Of a stretch of 40,269 bases of DNA, positions 24,066-31,868 are shown in pieces. The position numbers and the translations under genes were made by a program. The notes under the pieces are model-generated. The model did no database searches. It was not told the DNA's origin and saw only the letters and a program-made list of their open reading frames with translations. This DNA is from a virus: positions 1-40,269 of the IMG/VR virus record IMGVR_UViG_3300035701_000100, one strand, 5' to 3'. Position 1 is the first letter of the stretch. Each line of letters starts with the position of its first letter.

Positions 24066-24252
24066 AAAGTGAAGGATACAATTTCTTTATTCCAATTCCA
24101 TAGATTTCACTTAATTTAACTAATTCTTCGTTAGTAGGCATAATCTTTCCAGTCTCCCATTTAGAAATTAAAGTATCAGATACTTTCATCATAGAAGCAA
24201 CATCCCATTGAGTTAATTTTTTTGATTTTCTATAAACTGATAAAAAATTCAT
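24052..24252 (-). CDS. XRE-family helix-turn-helix regulator
   Basis: Start at ATG 24252 with GAGGAGTAAC upstream; the open frame extends to a TTG but the ATG is better. 66 residues containing the HTH: KLTQWDVASMMKVSDTLISK, then WETGKIMPTNEELVKL. Cro/CI-type DNA binder. First gene after the 166-base gap, with its own promoter, downstream of the sigma-like gene. A repressor or antirepressor of a gene class is likely. Confidence 0.88.
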   Translation of the reverse strand: MNFLSVYRKSKKLTQWDVASMMKVSDTLISKWETGKIMPTNEELVKLSEIYGIGIKKLYPSLFGEE

Positions 24253-24418
24253 GTTACTCCTCAAAAAATCTTATTTGAATAAATTTGATTATAAAAAAAC
24301 TTACAATCTTTAACATTTATCATTATCTTATTTTATTACTTCAAGCCTTTTTTGGCTCATCTTCATTCTCTTTGTCCTTCTATATACTATTAACGGAATT
24401 TTTGGCATTTTGTAACAT
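24253..24418 (-). promoter_or_regulatory. Intergenic region between sigma-like and XRE genes
   Basis: One of the two longest gene-free stretches. It holds the promoter at 24288-24316, an AGCC/GGCT hairpin near 24340-24355 without a T tract, and an unconvincing 26-codon frame (ATG at 24408, no ribosome site). Probably the control region for the XRE gene. Confidence 0.45.
24288..24316 (-). promoter_or_regulatory. Candidate promoter for the XRE gene
   Basis: A perfect TATAAT (24293-24288) sits about 36 bases before the ATG, after a T run. The -35 is weak (TGTTAA at 16-base spacing). An activator or the phage sigma factor could be needed. Confidence 0.5.
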
Positions 24419-25015
24419 TTATTTTTGTATCTTTTCTCTAATCCTTGCAACTATTCGAGATATAGTCATTTTTGTAACACCTAATTCTTCACCTATTTCC
24501 TCGTAACTAAGATTTAAGTTGCCTTGCTTTAAATTCCAAACTTCTTGTTCAATTTCTGTTAATTCAGGATAAAATTCTATTTTTACTTCTTCAGGAGTAG
24601 GTATATTGTCTGCAATATTTACTTCTTCTTCTCCTTCATCATTTTCTACTGTCTTATAAATTGATTGTGTTTTAAAATGTTTATAAAATTCCATATCCAT
24701 AAATTTTGGTTGCCAATGTTGTTGTTCAAATCGACTATTTAGATAATGAGAAAATGGTGCTTTTGGTTTGAAATCATTTATCCATTCAATTATTTCTAAA
24801 CTTAATTGTTGAATTACATCATCTAATTCAACTTGTTTGGTATCTACTAATCTAAATTCAATACCTTGATATTTAAAACTTTGTTCAAAAAATACATACT
24901 TTGCTTTTTCCACAATAGTTGGATAAAGTATTTTAAAAATCTGGTCTAAAATCTTTTTATCCTTTTTCTTTTTATATTGTTTTACTAATTGGTCTAATTC
25001 ATTCAGTTTTTCCAT
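24419..25015 (-). CDS. Sigma-70-family RNA polymerase sigma factor, phage type
   Basis: 198 residues. Region 2-like part: ELDDVIQQLSLEIIEWI and APFSHYLNSRFEQQHW. An acidic linker (ENDEGEEEVNIADN) leads to region 4: ELTEIEQEVWNLKQG, SYEEIGEELGVTKMTISRIV. Likely redirects host RNA polymerase to later phage genes such as the replication block downstream. Lies immediately before the XRE regulator. Confidence 0.85.
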   Translation of the reverse strand: MEKLNELDQLVKQYKKKKDKKILDQIFKILYPTIVEKAKYVFFEQSFKYQGIEFRLVDTKQVELDDVIQQLSLEIIEWINDFKPKAPFSHYLNSRFEQQHWQPKFMDMEFYKHFKTQSIYKTVENDEGEEEVNIADNIPTPEEVKIEFYPELTEIEQEVWNLKQGNLNLSYEEIGEELGVTKMTISRIVARIREKIQK

Positions 25016-25274
25016 TTTGTTCCTCCTTTAGTTTTTTTTGCCTTTCTATTTCATCTAAATTTAGGATTTTAAGTCCATTTTCTCTTAAATCTCCAACTAT
25101 CAAATCTTTATCTTTTTCAGTTTCACCAAGATAGATAACTTCTTCCTTATGTTTTTGTATGATTGTAATTAATTCTTTTTCTATACTATCTCCTGCTTTC
25201 TTTCCATTCTTCTGTGCGAGTTCTATCGCTTCTAAATAAATATCTATGGACATCATAAACATTTTATTTTTCAT
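24999..25274 (-). CDS. Hypothetical protein (91 aa)
   Basis: Two helices (IDIYLEAIELAQKNGKKA, KELITIIQKHKEEV) and a central strand pair (VIYLGETEKDKDLIVGDL). The C-terminal 5 codons overlap the sigma-like start. No family recognised. Confidence 0.68.
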   Translation of the reverse strand: MKNKMFMMSIDIYLEAIELAQKNGKKAGDSIEKELITIIQKHKEEVIYLGETEKDKDLIVGDLRENGLKILNLDEIERQKKLKEEQNGKTE

Positions 25275-26464
25275 TTGATTACTCCTAATTTTTTTAATCT
25301 TTGTTCATTTAATAATATTATGTTTCCAAATTTTCTTCTAAATTTAAGATATTTAAATTTAGCATCATCTCTCCACCAACCTTTAACCTCTACATAAGTA
25401 TCGCTTTCTGGTAAGTAAAAATCGGGAGTATAAGTAGTGTTTCCTAAATCAAATGTTTTTGGTTCATACTGCCATTTAATATGGTTTTTGGTTAAATATT
25501 TGGCATAAGTAACTTCCCAAGAAGAACGAAACTTAATATTTTTGTAAAGAAAAATTTTGCCTGTATTTGCTTTTTTTCCAAACATATTACTATTTCTGCC
25601 TCTTTTATGAATTGAAAGCCATTTGGAATAACATTTATGTGAACAAAAATTATGTTTTGTTTTTTTAATTAAACAAGGATGTTTAAAGAATAATTTCTTG
25701 CAATTTTCATTATCACATTTTACTTGTTTTTTCCCTCCTTTCCAATTATAACTATTTTTACCTTTACGGTATTTACCTAAACAACTTATACATAATCCCA
25801 ACGATTCTCCTTTTATATAGTTACGGAATGTTCTACAACATACTTTTTTTCCACAATTGATACAATGAAAAATACGATGGGCGTTACCATTAATATAACT
25901 ATTTGCTTGTTTTCCTATTCTGTGAACAGAATCCCATTTTCCTCGACATTTTCGTGAACAAAAATGATGTTTACTGTTTTGAATTCTAGATGGTAGTAGC
26001 AATAATTCTTTATTACAAGTTTCACAATTTACTTTAATTTTTTCTTTATACATATAATTATTTTTACCCCTATTTTCTATACCCATGCACTCCCGACATC
26101 TACCTTTTCCATAAAGAGCAGTGTTTAAACATATTTTTTTACCACATATTTTACAATAATATTTCTTATTTGTCCTACCATCTATATAATTGGGGTGGTT
26201 TTTCCCTTTCCTTCCAAAAGATGTTAATCCTAATTTTACCTTTCTTTTTGCTGCACAACTCAAACATCTTTTAACTCTATAATCACTAACTTCTTTTTTA
26301 CAATCAACACAATAGTGTTTTTTTAAACTTCTCCCGTCTTTATAACTATGATGATTTTTTCCTTTATAATATTTCCATCCACAAGATATACAAAATTTTG
26401 ATTCGTTAGTTATTAATTTACCACATTTACAATGCTTATTTTGAGAATAATGATTAGTTTTCAT
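25271..26464 (-). CDS. Vsr-like homing endonuclease with a long array of zinc modules
   Basis: 397 residues. The C-terminal 110 match the nuclease of 17631-18311 (FRSSWEVTYAKYL, YTPDFYLP, TYVEVKGWWRDDA). The first 280 are a chain of repeated modules, each a Cys-x2-Cys pair plus a GKNxxxYxxG linker (GKNHHSYKDG, GKNHPNYIDG, GKNNYMYKEK, GKQANSYING, GKNSYNWKGG). This should read an unusually long DNA site. ATGA overlap with the upstream side of the next gene; probably a selfish insertion. Confidence 0.85.
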   Translation of the reverse strand: MKTNHYSQNKHCKCGKLITNESKFCISCGWKYYKGKNHHSYKDGRSLKKHYCVDCKKEVSDYRVKRCLSCAAKRKVKLGLTSFGRKGKNHPNYIDGRTNKKYYCKICGKKICLNTALYGKGRCRECMGIENRGKNNYMYKEKIKVNCETCNKELLLLPSRIQNSKHHFCSRKCRGKWDSVHRIGKQANSYINGNAHRIFHCINCGKKVCCRTFRNYIKGESLGLCISCLGKYRKGKNSYNWKGGKKQVKCDNENCKKLFFKHPCLIKKTKHNFCSHKCYSKWLSIHKRGRNSNMFGKKANTGKIFLYKNIKFRSSWEVTYAKYLTKNHIKWQYEPKTFDLGNTTYTPDFYLPESDTYVEVKGWWRDDAKFKYLKFRRKFGNIILLNEQRLKKLGVIK

Positions 26465-26663
26465 TTAAATTCCTCAAATAATTATGTTTCTTATAACTTT
26501 TTTTAGGAAATCCTTTATAATAATAAATATTATAAGTTCCTCTGCGATTCTTCTTAGCTCCTATCCAACCATTTTTAACTTTCATAAAATAACAATAATC
26601 TTTCGTTACTCTATCTATATTTTTAACTACCAATTCACCTAAATAAGTAAATAATTTAGTCAT
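26454..26663 (-). CDS. Small hypothetical protein (69 aa)
   Basis: Basic protein with strands VVKNIDRVTKDYCYFMKV and a KKNRRGTYNIYYYKGF region. No family recognised. The end overlaps the endonuclease start by 11 bases. Confidence 0.65.
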   Translation of the reverse strand: MTKLFTYLGELVVKNIDRVTKDYCYFMKVKNGWIGAKKNRRGTYNIYYYKGFPKKSYKKHNYLRNLNEN

Positions 26664-26664
26664 T

Positions 26665-26838
26665 TTATTCCCTCCAAAATTCTACCCAAGTTTTATCCCA
26701 AGTCATTCCAACCACATTATCACATTCCAAACAACAAATCCTTCCTTCTTCCCCATCAAATAAATAAATTTCAGTATAGGGGTCTAAGTATTTTTTACAA
26801 TGAAAACAATAAATTCCTAACAAATGATTAAATAACAC
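26665..26838 (-). CDS. Zinc-binding microprotein, GTG start (57 aa)
   Basis: GTG at 26838 directly follows the upstream TAG and has GGGAGGAATAG before it. CFHCKKYLDPY and CCLECDNVV make one zinc site, ending in a Trp-rich tail (WDKTWVEFWRE). The GTG choice rests on the strong ribosome site. Confidence 0.62.
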   Translation of the reverse strand: MLFNHLLGIYCFHCKKYLDPYTEIYLFDGEEGRICCLECDNVVGMTWDKTWVEFWRE

Positions 26839-27003
26839 CTATTCCTCCCGATAACTTTGTATGCACTTATGACAAGTGAAAGCCAAATAAGAAATATTAG
26901 GGTCATCTCGCCATCTCAATACTTTTCCTAAAAAGAATAATTTATACTTTCCACACATAATACAATATCTTAATCCGATTAGGGTAAGTAATTTATTTTT
27001 CAT
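26839..27003 (-). CDS. Zinc-binding microprotein (54 aa)
   Basis: ATG at 27003. CIMCGKYKL and, 28 residues on, CHKCIQSY form one zinc site around a basic hairpin. Sits directly after the recombinase gene. Confidence 0.65.
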   Translation of the reverse strand: MKNKLLTLIGLRYCIMCGKYKLFFLGKVLRWRDDPNISYLAFTCHKCIQSYREE

Positions 27004-27013
27004 CTTTTATCTC

Positions 27014-27838
27014 CTATCCTACCAGTTTTTTGTAATTTTCTTTAATAGTTTTTTCATCTGGATTAATATAAATCATTGTGGTGGTTAAACTTGCGTGCCC
27101 AAGCAATTTACTTACCGTATTAATATCTACTCCTTTATTATAAATTAAATTACGGGCGAAGGAATGTCTTATTAAATGACTGTAAATATTTTTTCCTAAA
27201 TATTTCTTTAATAATTTCATAATATAATGCACTTTTCCCAAGGTCAAATTAAAAGCATTTATTCCTTCTTCATTCTCACTAATAAAATAATCTTGTATTT
27301 CTTTTTTGACTTTTTCTGGATAACAAATTATTCGTTCTTTATCCCCTTTCCCATAAAGTTTAGCTGAATTTTCCTCTAAATTAAAACTACTTCTTTTAAT
27401 AGTAAGTAATTCATTCTTCCTACAACCAGAATAATACATAAAATCTATTACTGCCCTTATCTTTGTCGGTGTCATTTTATTACTAAAATAAGTAATTAAA
27501 TATTTTTTTGCTTCTTCAATATCTTTTTCGGTTAAATACTCTGGTATCTTTTGTTCAGTTTTTATTAATTTAATTTTATACCACTCGTTTTGTTCTTTTG
27601 GAATTTGTAAAAAACCAGAATAATAACTTCTTCCTGCCAAAATAAATTGATTTCGGGATTTCAAAGAATACTTACTATTAGTTATAAAAAAATTAGTAAT
27701 AACATCCTGCGATACTATTTCAATTTTCTGTTCTTCCATATAAGATAACCAAATTCTTATAATATTAAAATAATTTTTGCTCTGACCTCTTGCAGTAAGA
27801 TAATCTAAATATTTATTTAATTGCTCTTGATTAGTCAT
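27014..27838 (-). CDS. Tyrosine recombinase (integrase/Xer-like)
   Basis: 274 residues. N-terminal SAM-like core-binding domain, then the catalytic domain with YSGCRKNELL (Arg), YGKGDKERI (Lys), SHLIRHSFARNL (His-x-x-Arg), LLGHASLTTTMIYI (His and nucleophile Tyr). Complete active site. Could integrate the phage or resolve genome multimers; no att site is evident here. Coupled to the HExxH gene. Confidence 0.92.
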   Translation of the reverse strand: MTNQEQLNKYLDYLTARGQSKNYFNIIRIWLSYMEEQKIEIVSQDVITNFFITNSKYSLKSRNQFILAGRSYYSGFLQIPKEQNEWYKIKLIKTEQKIPEYLTEKDIEEAKKYLITYFSNKMTPTKIRAVIDFMYYSGCRKNELLTIKRSSFNLEENSAKLYGKGDKERIICYPEKVKKEIQDYFISENEEGINAFNLTLGKVHYIMKLLKKYLGKNIYSHLIRHSFARNLIYNKGVDINTVSKLLGHASLTTTMIYINPDEKTIKENYKKLVG

Positions 27839-28232
27839 TTATACCTCTTTTTTCTATCATTTTTAAAGCGAATTTATCTGCTCTATTTTGAAAGTAATCA
27901 TATTTATTTACAAAATTATTGGAGGTCATATATCCTTTAGTATAATCAATAGCGTGTCTTAATTCGTGCAATAATACAAAACTATAAATTTGCCCCCTAT
28001 TTTTAAAACTAAACTTTTCATTTCCCCAAGCAAGATGAATTAGTAATTCTTTAATTTTTTTAGTATTTATAAGATGATTTGAAATTTTGCTTTTTTTAAA
28101 TAATGTTATTTTATTATTATCCAAATTAAATTTCCCATCGTCGTCTCCCAATTCCTGAATAACTAATTTAGTTTTTAATTTATATCTTTTCTTATAATAC
28201 TTAAATAATTTCATTAAATTTTCTTTATTCAT
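27831..28232 (-). CDS. HExxH zinc metalloprotease-like protein (133 aa)
   Basis: Contains VLLHELRHAIDY (HExxH) with a downstream YFQNRADKFALKM helix resembling the end of IrrE/ImmA-type or SprT-like domains. The third zinc ligand is not certain. ImmA-type proteases cleave phage repressors, which would fit the nearby XRE protein, but this is inference. Overlaps both neighbours by 4-8 bases. Confidence 0.7.
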   Translation of the reverse strand: MNKENLMKLFKYYKKRYKLKTKLVIQELGDDDGKFNLDNNKITLFKKSKISNHLINTKKIKELLIHLAWGNEKFSFKNRGQIYSFVLLHELRHAIDYTKGYMTSNNFVNKYDYFQNRADKFALKMIEKRGIND

Positions 28233-28453
28233 TCTTTATCTCCCGACGGTATATCTTTTTCAGAAAGTCCTAACATAATCATCAATTCCCCAATATAAAT
28301 TGACATAGACAATACAAACATTCTCAAATATTGTGCATTGGTATCAGTATAATGTAAAATAAGAGTATTTAATAAATGGTCTATTGATTCCACTACTTTA
28401 TTAAAATCATCTAAATCAGAAATATGAATTGAAAGTGATTTTTTTTCCATCAT
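28229..28453 (-). CDS. Hypothetical protein (74 aa)
   Basis: Amphipathic helices with some hydrophobic character (LRMFVLSMSIYIGELMIMLG); likely soluble. Two Met codons open the frame. No family recognised. Confidence 0.65.
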   Translation of the reverse strand: MMEKKSLSIHISDLDDFNKVVESIDHLLNTLILHYTDTNAQYLRMFVLSMSIYIGELMIMLGLSEKDIPSGDKE

Positions 28454-28471
28454 TTTATTTCAAATTTTCCT

Positions 28472-28645
28472 TTATTTTATCAAATGTTCTTCAATTTTAC
28501 ATTCAACTCCAATATCTAAAATATGTTTACCTAATTTTATATCTATTTTTCTTTTTAATTTTCCTGCTTTTATTTTAGATTTATAAACTCCTATAATTTT
28601 TTCTTCATCAAAATTTATTGGTTCTAATACTATATAAACTTTCAT
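28472..28645 (-). CDS. Small hypothetical protein (57 aa)
   Basis: ATG at 28645 has AGGAGGTAAA directly upstream; an in-frame TTG 5 codons earlier is unlikely. Reads MKVYIVLEPINFDEEK, KIKAGKLKRKIDIKL: a beta-alpha unit like other small early phage proteins. Confidence 0.65.
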   Translation of the reverse strand: MKVYIVLEPINFDEEKIIGVYKSKIKAGKLKRKIDIKLGKHILDIGVECKIEEHLIK

Positions 28646-28653
28646 TTTACCTC

Positions 28654-28941
28654 CTAACAATTTACAAACCCATCTTCGTCTTGGTTTTCTTCCACAATAT
28701 CCCTCAAATCATTCAACAATGCTCTACAAGTATAAATATCTCCATAAGCCCCCATTGTGCTTATATCCTCGCCAATTATTGAACAATCATCACCGCAATC
28801 TTCGCATTTGTGAGTGGGGTCTTTTCGGAAACCAATAAAACTATATACAAAAGTTACATTATTCTTATTAGCACCAGCATATCTTTTTATCATTTCGATA
28901 ATATCGGATAGTTCAGGACTTAATTTATTTTCTTCTTCCAT
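28654..28941 (-). CDS. Hypothetical acidic Cys-containing protein (95 aa)
   Basis: Helix SDIIEMIKRYAGANKNN, strand VTFVYSFIGF, CEDCGDDC cluster and an acidic tail (VEENQDEDGFVNC). Possible metal site. No family recognised. Confidence 0.65.
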   Translation of the reverse strand: MEEENKLSPELSDIIEMIKRYAGANKNNVTFVYSFIGFRKDPTHKCEDCGDDCSIIGEDISTMGAYGDIYTCRALLNDLRDIVEENQDEDGFVNC

Positions 28942-28944
28942 TTT

Positions 28945-29355
28945 CTACCTCCTTTTCCTCCAAAAACTAATTATGCTTCCATAAGTTTTTAAACTATTTT
29001 TTAATTTATATTCATATATAGACCATTGTCCAAATTTTGCTCTCACAATGGTTTCTCCAATCAATTTTCCTTTTTTCCATACTTTAGCACTATGTTTAAT
29101 TATATTTCTTTTATCAGAAAATAAAATAATATCCCTTCTTTTAATATCTTTAAATTTAATGGGAAAATAATAATTTATAATATTTTCCATTATTTTGTTA
29201 ACATCTTTAGTATATTCTTTATTAAAAACATAATTATAACAATAATGCCAATGTTTATCTTTTTTAATATACCTAAATTTATTACTATATTTAGTAAGTA
29301 AATCCATTTCACCCCAATAAGTATCATTAAATAATTGTTTTAATTCATAAATCAT
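28945..29355 (-). CDS. Hypothetical protein (136 aa)
   Basis: Aromatic- and lysine-rich (KDKHWHYCYNYVFNKEY, YELKNSL..., FWRKRR end). Mixed alpha/beta. ATGA overlap with the RuvB-like gene. No family recognised. Confidence 0.68.
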   Translation of the reverse strand: MIYELKQLFNDTYWGEMDLLTKYSNKFRYIKKDKHWHYCYNYVFNKEYTKDVNKIMENIINYYFPIKFKDIKRRDIILFSDKRNIIKHSAKVWKKGKLIGETIVRAKFGQWSIYEYKLKNSLKTYGSIISFWRKRR

Positions 29356-30368
29356 TTTATCTCCTGTAAAAATAATTTTGCTTTTTCTGTTATAACTCTT
29401 CCTCTCGCAGTTCTACTTATATAACCTTGCTGAATTAAAAATGGTTCTAATAATGCTTGGTAATCTTGTCTTGTTTGCTGAATTATAATAGCCAAAGTTT
29501 CCACCCCAACAGGTTTATTAATTTCTTGCAAATGTTCCAAAATCAAAATATCGTCTGTCGTAAGGGAATTTTTCACAATTCTATGGGCTTGTAAAACCTG
29601 ATTGATATTTTTACATACCATATAATCGTCAAATAAAGAAATAGAATTTCTTGGATTAAATCTGGTATTAACAGAAAGAATATCATAAATTTCTTCGGGA
29701 ACATCTGCTTTATAAGTTTGAGAATTATATTGTTTTAAAATTAATTTTATATCTTCTTTTTGATAATGCTCTAAATTTATTTGGCAACCACATCTATCTA
29801 CCAAAGGACTGAATTTCTTTTGAAGTGTATTTTTTTCTGTCGTTGCGCCTACAAAAATAAACGCCCTAACTTTAATATCTCCTAAAGGTAAAAGATAATC
29901 TTCCAATAAAGGATACATAAATTCTGCCATTTCTTTTGGTAAAGAATGAATTTCATCAATAAATAAAATATGGTTTCCCCCTTCCTCATTTTCAATAAGA
30001 AAATCTTTTAAATTTTCCATAGTAAAACTTCCACCAATATAAGTATGAATTTTAAAATCCAAATGATTAGCAAGTATATAAGCAAGGGTTGACTTACCTG
30101 TGCCTTGAGTTCCAGAAATAATAAAATGGACAAATTTTGTGGTCATTATCTTTTGAAGATTTAATCTTACCAATTCCTTTGCCCTATCTTGACCTATGTA
30201 TTGTTCTAAATTTTGCGGTCTAAATTGATAGGTCATAGGTTTCACTTGATTAGAATGATAAATTTCCTTATCTTTTTCTTCTGATATAAGGTCTTTGTCG
30301 GTATCTTTTTTCTTCCCCCAAATCAAATCACCCATTCCAAAAATAAATGCTAATGCTTCGTCAAACAT
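29352..30368 (-). CDS. ruvB-like: RuvB-type Holliday junction helicase
   Basis: 338 residues. After a phage-specific 45-residue N-terminus comes a RuvB AAA+ core: RPQNLEQYIGQDRAK, Walker A GTQGTGKST (86-94), Walker B ILFIDEIHSLP (134-144), FVGATTEKNTLQKKFSPLVDRC (sensor and Arg finger region), RFNPRNSISLFDD. The winged helix PVGVETLAIIIQQTR...EPFLIQQGYISRTARGRV closely follows cellular RuvB. No RuvA is visible. It would drive branch migration for the RuvC-like nuclease at the left end. Confidence 0.93.
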   Translation of the reverse strand: MFDEALAFIFGMGDLIWGKKKDTDKDLISEEKDKEIYHSNQVKPMTYQFRPQNLEQYIGQDRAKELVRLNLQKIMTTKFVHFIISGTQGTGKSTLAYILANHLDFKIHTYIGGSFTMENLKDFLIENEEGGNHILFIDEIHSLPKEMAEFMYPLLEDYLLPLGDIKVRAFIFVGATTEKNTLQKKFSPLVDRCGCQINLEHYQKEDIKLILKQYNSQTYKADVPEEIYDILSVNTRFNPRNSISLFDDYMVCKNINQVLQAHRIVKNSLTTDDILILEHLQEINKPVGVETLAIIIQQTRQDYQALLEPFLIQQGYISRTARGRVITEKAKLFLQEIK

Positions 30369-30385
30369 ATTATTTACTCCTTTTT

Positions 30386-30487
30386 TTATTTGATTATTTT
30401 TTGAAGCAAATCAATAATTATAGATAATTTAGAAGAAATTTCTATCAATCCTAATATAATCATTAACCAACCAATAAATTTTATCAT
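30386..30487 (-). CDS. Single-span membrane microprotein (33 aa)
   Basis: ATG at 30487 with AAAGGAGATGA upstream. One hydrophobic stretch (MIKFIGWLMIILGLIEI) and an amphipathic end. Confidence 0.55.
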   Translation of the reverse strand: MIKFIGWLMIILGLIEISSKLSIIIDLLQKIIK

Positions 30488-30500
30488 TTCATCTCCTTTA

Positions 30501-30629
30501 TTAAATTCTATATTTTTTTATAACTTCTTGAATTTCTTTTTCTAATTTAGATTTATCTTCATAACTTATTATAAATTTTTCATTTAATTCTATTTCTGCT
30601 TCAAAATAGTCTAATCTTTTTATTTTCAT
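30501..30629 (-). CDS. Small hypothetical protein (42 aa)
   Basis: ATG at 30629 after AAGGAGATAAA. Reads as a strand (FEAEIELNEKFIISY) and a charged helix (KSKLEKEIQEVIKKY). No family recognised. Confidence 0.55.
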   Translation of the reverse strand: MKIKRLDYFEAEIELNEKFIISYEDKSKLEKEIQEVIKKYRI

Positions 30630-30638
30630 TTTATCTCC

Positions 30639-30839
30639 TTATGGCATTTGTGGTTGTTTTTCATAATCATAAATTAAACATTTTTGTTCGTCATTAACTT
30701 TATAACCTACATCATAATCACTCATTCTTACCCAAATATCCCTGTTCTTATATCTTATTGATATTACTTTTATATCTTTAATAAATGTAACATTAAAATC
30801 CCCAAATTTTTTTCTTATTATCATTCTATCTTTTTTCAT
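30639..30839 (-). CDS. Small hypothetical protein (66 aa)
   Basis: Beta-rich basic sequence (KKFGDFNVTFIKDIKVISI, RYKNRDIWVRMSDYDVGY). Start overlaps the upstream gene by 14 bases. No family recognised. Confidence 0.65.
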   Translation of the reverse strand: MKKDRMIIRKKFGDFNVTFIKDIKVISIRYKNRDIWVRMSDYDVGYKVNDEQKCLIYDYEKQPQMP

Positions 30840-31098
30840 AATCTTCTCCTTTTAGCTCTATAAATATATCTTTTTTAATTTCTATGGGTATTCCACGATA
30901 ATTATTTTTTGTATTACACCACGAATTATCCATAATCGGCTCAAATTCCAATTCAGTAAATAATTTATCTTTTGTTTCTTTACTCATCAGAATTAGGTTA
31001 GGGTAATTATTATTTTTTTGATAAAATCCATTAATACTATCATCTAAATAATCTAAAATAGTTCCTATACCCTTATTTCCTGCCTTAATTTTGGTCAT
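30826..31098 (-). CDS. Hypothetical protein (90 aa) downstream of a terminator
   Basis: The frame opens at a TTG inside a terminator, but ATG 31098 lies after it and is the better start. Reads GNKGIGTILDYLDD, PNLILMSKETKDKLF, FEPIMDNSWCN and RGIPIEIKKDI. The last part resembles the tail end of HK97-type capsid or 'YRGIPIE' phage modules found in small proteins, but too little is present to call it structural. First gene after the terminator. Confidence 0.65.
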   Translation of the reverse strand: MTKIKAGNKGIGTILDYLDDSINGFYQKNNNYPNLILMSKETKDKLFTELEFEPIMDNSWCNTKNNYRGIPIEIKKDIFIELKGEDYEKR

Positions 31099-31125
31099 TG
31101 TAGCCTTTTCCTTGCCTTTATTAAT

Positions 31126-31163
31126 AAAAAAACCTATTCCGACCTCATTGGTCAAAATAGGTT
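31126..31163 (-). terminator. Intrinsic terminator
   Basis: On the minus strand an 8-bp stem (31163-31156 with 31138-31131), an internal 2x2 loop, a second 4-bp stem (GACC/GGTC) with a 5-base loop, then seven Ts (31132-31126). Strongest terminator seen. It should end or reduce transcription from the right-hand early genes before the RuvB-like block. Confidence 0.82.
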
Positions 31164-31234
31164 CTTGAATGAATGAGTTTTATTACACTCTTATCGTGTC
31201 TTTAAAAATTTTTAAAGAGGTTATAAGAGGTTTT

Positions 31235-31435
31235 TTATTCTAATTTTTTTAAATCTTCTCTAATATCTCCTAAAAGTCTTTTTATATGAGTTATAATTTC
31301 TTTATTATAATGAAAATTATCATCTAAAATTTCTCCCAATAAATTATGTAACCCACTTTTTGTATCTTCATCTAAATTACTTTCTAATAAGGCATTTATT
31401 TGTTTTTTTAATAATTCCTTATCTACTTTTATCAT
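31235..31435 (-). CDS. Small helical hypothetical protein (66 aa)
   Basis: Fully helical, acidic and basic repeats (DKELLKKQINALLESN, ITHIKRLLGDIREDLKKL). Coiled-coil-like. Last gene before the terminator. Confidence 0.62.
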   Translation of the reverse strand: MIKVDKELLKKQINALLESNLDEDTKSGLHNLLGEILDDNFHYNKEIITHIKRLLGDIREDLKKLE

Positions 31436-31450
31436 TTTACAGTCCTTTCT

Positions 31451-31600
31451 TTACCAAACTAAATTTTCTTTATCCGCTTTATCCATTAATTCATTTAATT
31501 TATTTACTTGTTTAATTGTCATTAATTTTTGGTTGTTTCCGTCTAATGCTTCTGATAAATCGTATAATGCGTTTAAAAGTCTTAAATCATAATTGCTCAT
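31451..31600 (-). CDS. Small helical hypothetical protein (49 aa)
   Basis: ATG at 31600 with AAAGGAGATAATAA upstream. Helices LRLLNALYDLSEALDG and TIKQVNKLNELMDKAD. No family recognised. Confidence 0.6.
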   Translation of the reverse strand: MSNYDLRLLNALYDLSEALDGNNQKLMTIKQVNKLNELMDKADKENLVW

Positions 31601-31616
31601 TTATTATCTCCTTTTC

Positions 31617-31850
31617 TTAATTTGATACATAACTTAATCCTAATCTTTCTACTATCTTTGCTTCTTCTAAAGTAATTTCTTCTATTCCTCTCATTCTAAT
31701 TTCCCGATAATCATTAAATCCTAATATTTTATCTTTAATTTTTAATGCTATTTTTTCTGAATTATCTAAATTTTTTGCTTTAACAATAAAACTATCAGCA
31801 TAATCCGTTTCGCCATCTCTAATATCTGCTTTTACTAAAAAGTATTTCAT
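31617..31850 (-). CDS. Hypothetical protein (77 aa)
   Basis: MKYFLVKADIRDGETDY followed by FIVKAKNLDNSEKIALK and EITLEEAKIVERLGL. A ferredoxin-like beta-alpha-beta unit common among small phage early proteins. Function unknown. Confidence 0.68.
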   Translation of the reverse strand: MKYFLVKADIRDGETDYADSFIVKAKNLDNSEKIALKIKDKILGFNDYREIRMRGIEEITLEEAKIVERLGLSYVSN

Positions 31851-31868
31851 CTTACTCTCCTTTTAATT

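Noticed and set aside
24340-24355. AGCC/GGCT hairpin as terminator after the sigma-like gene
   Set aside because: The stem is only four pairs and no T tract follows on either strand.
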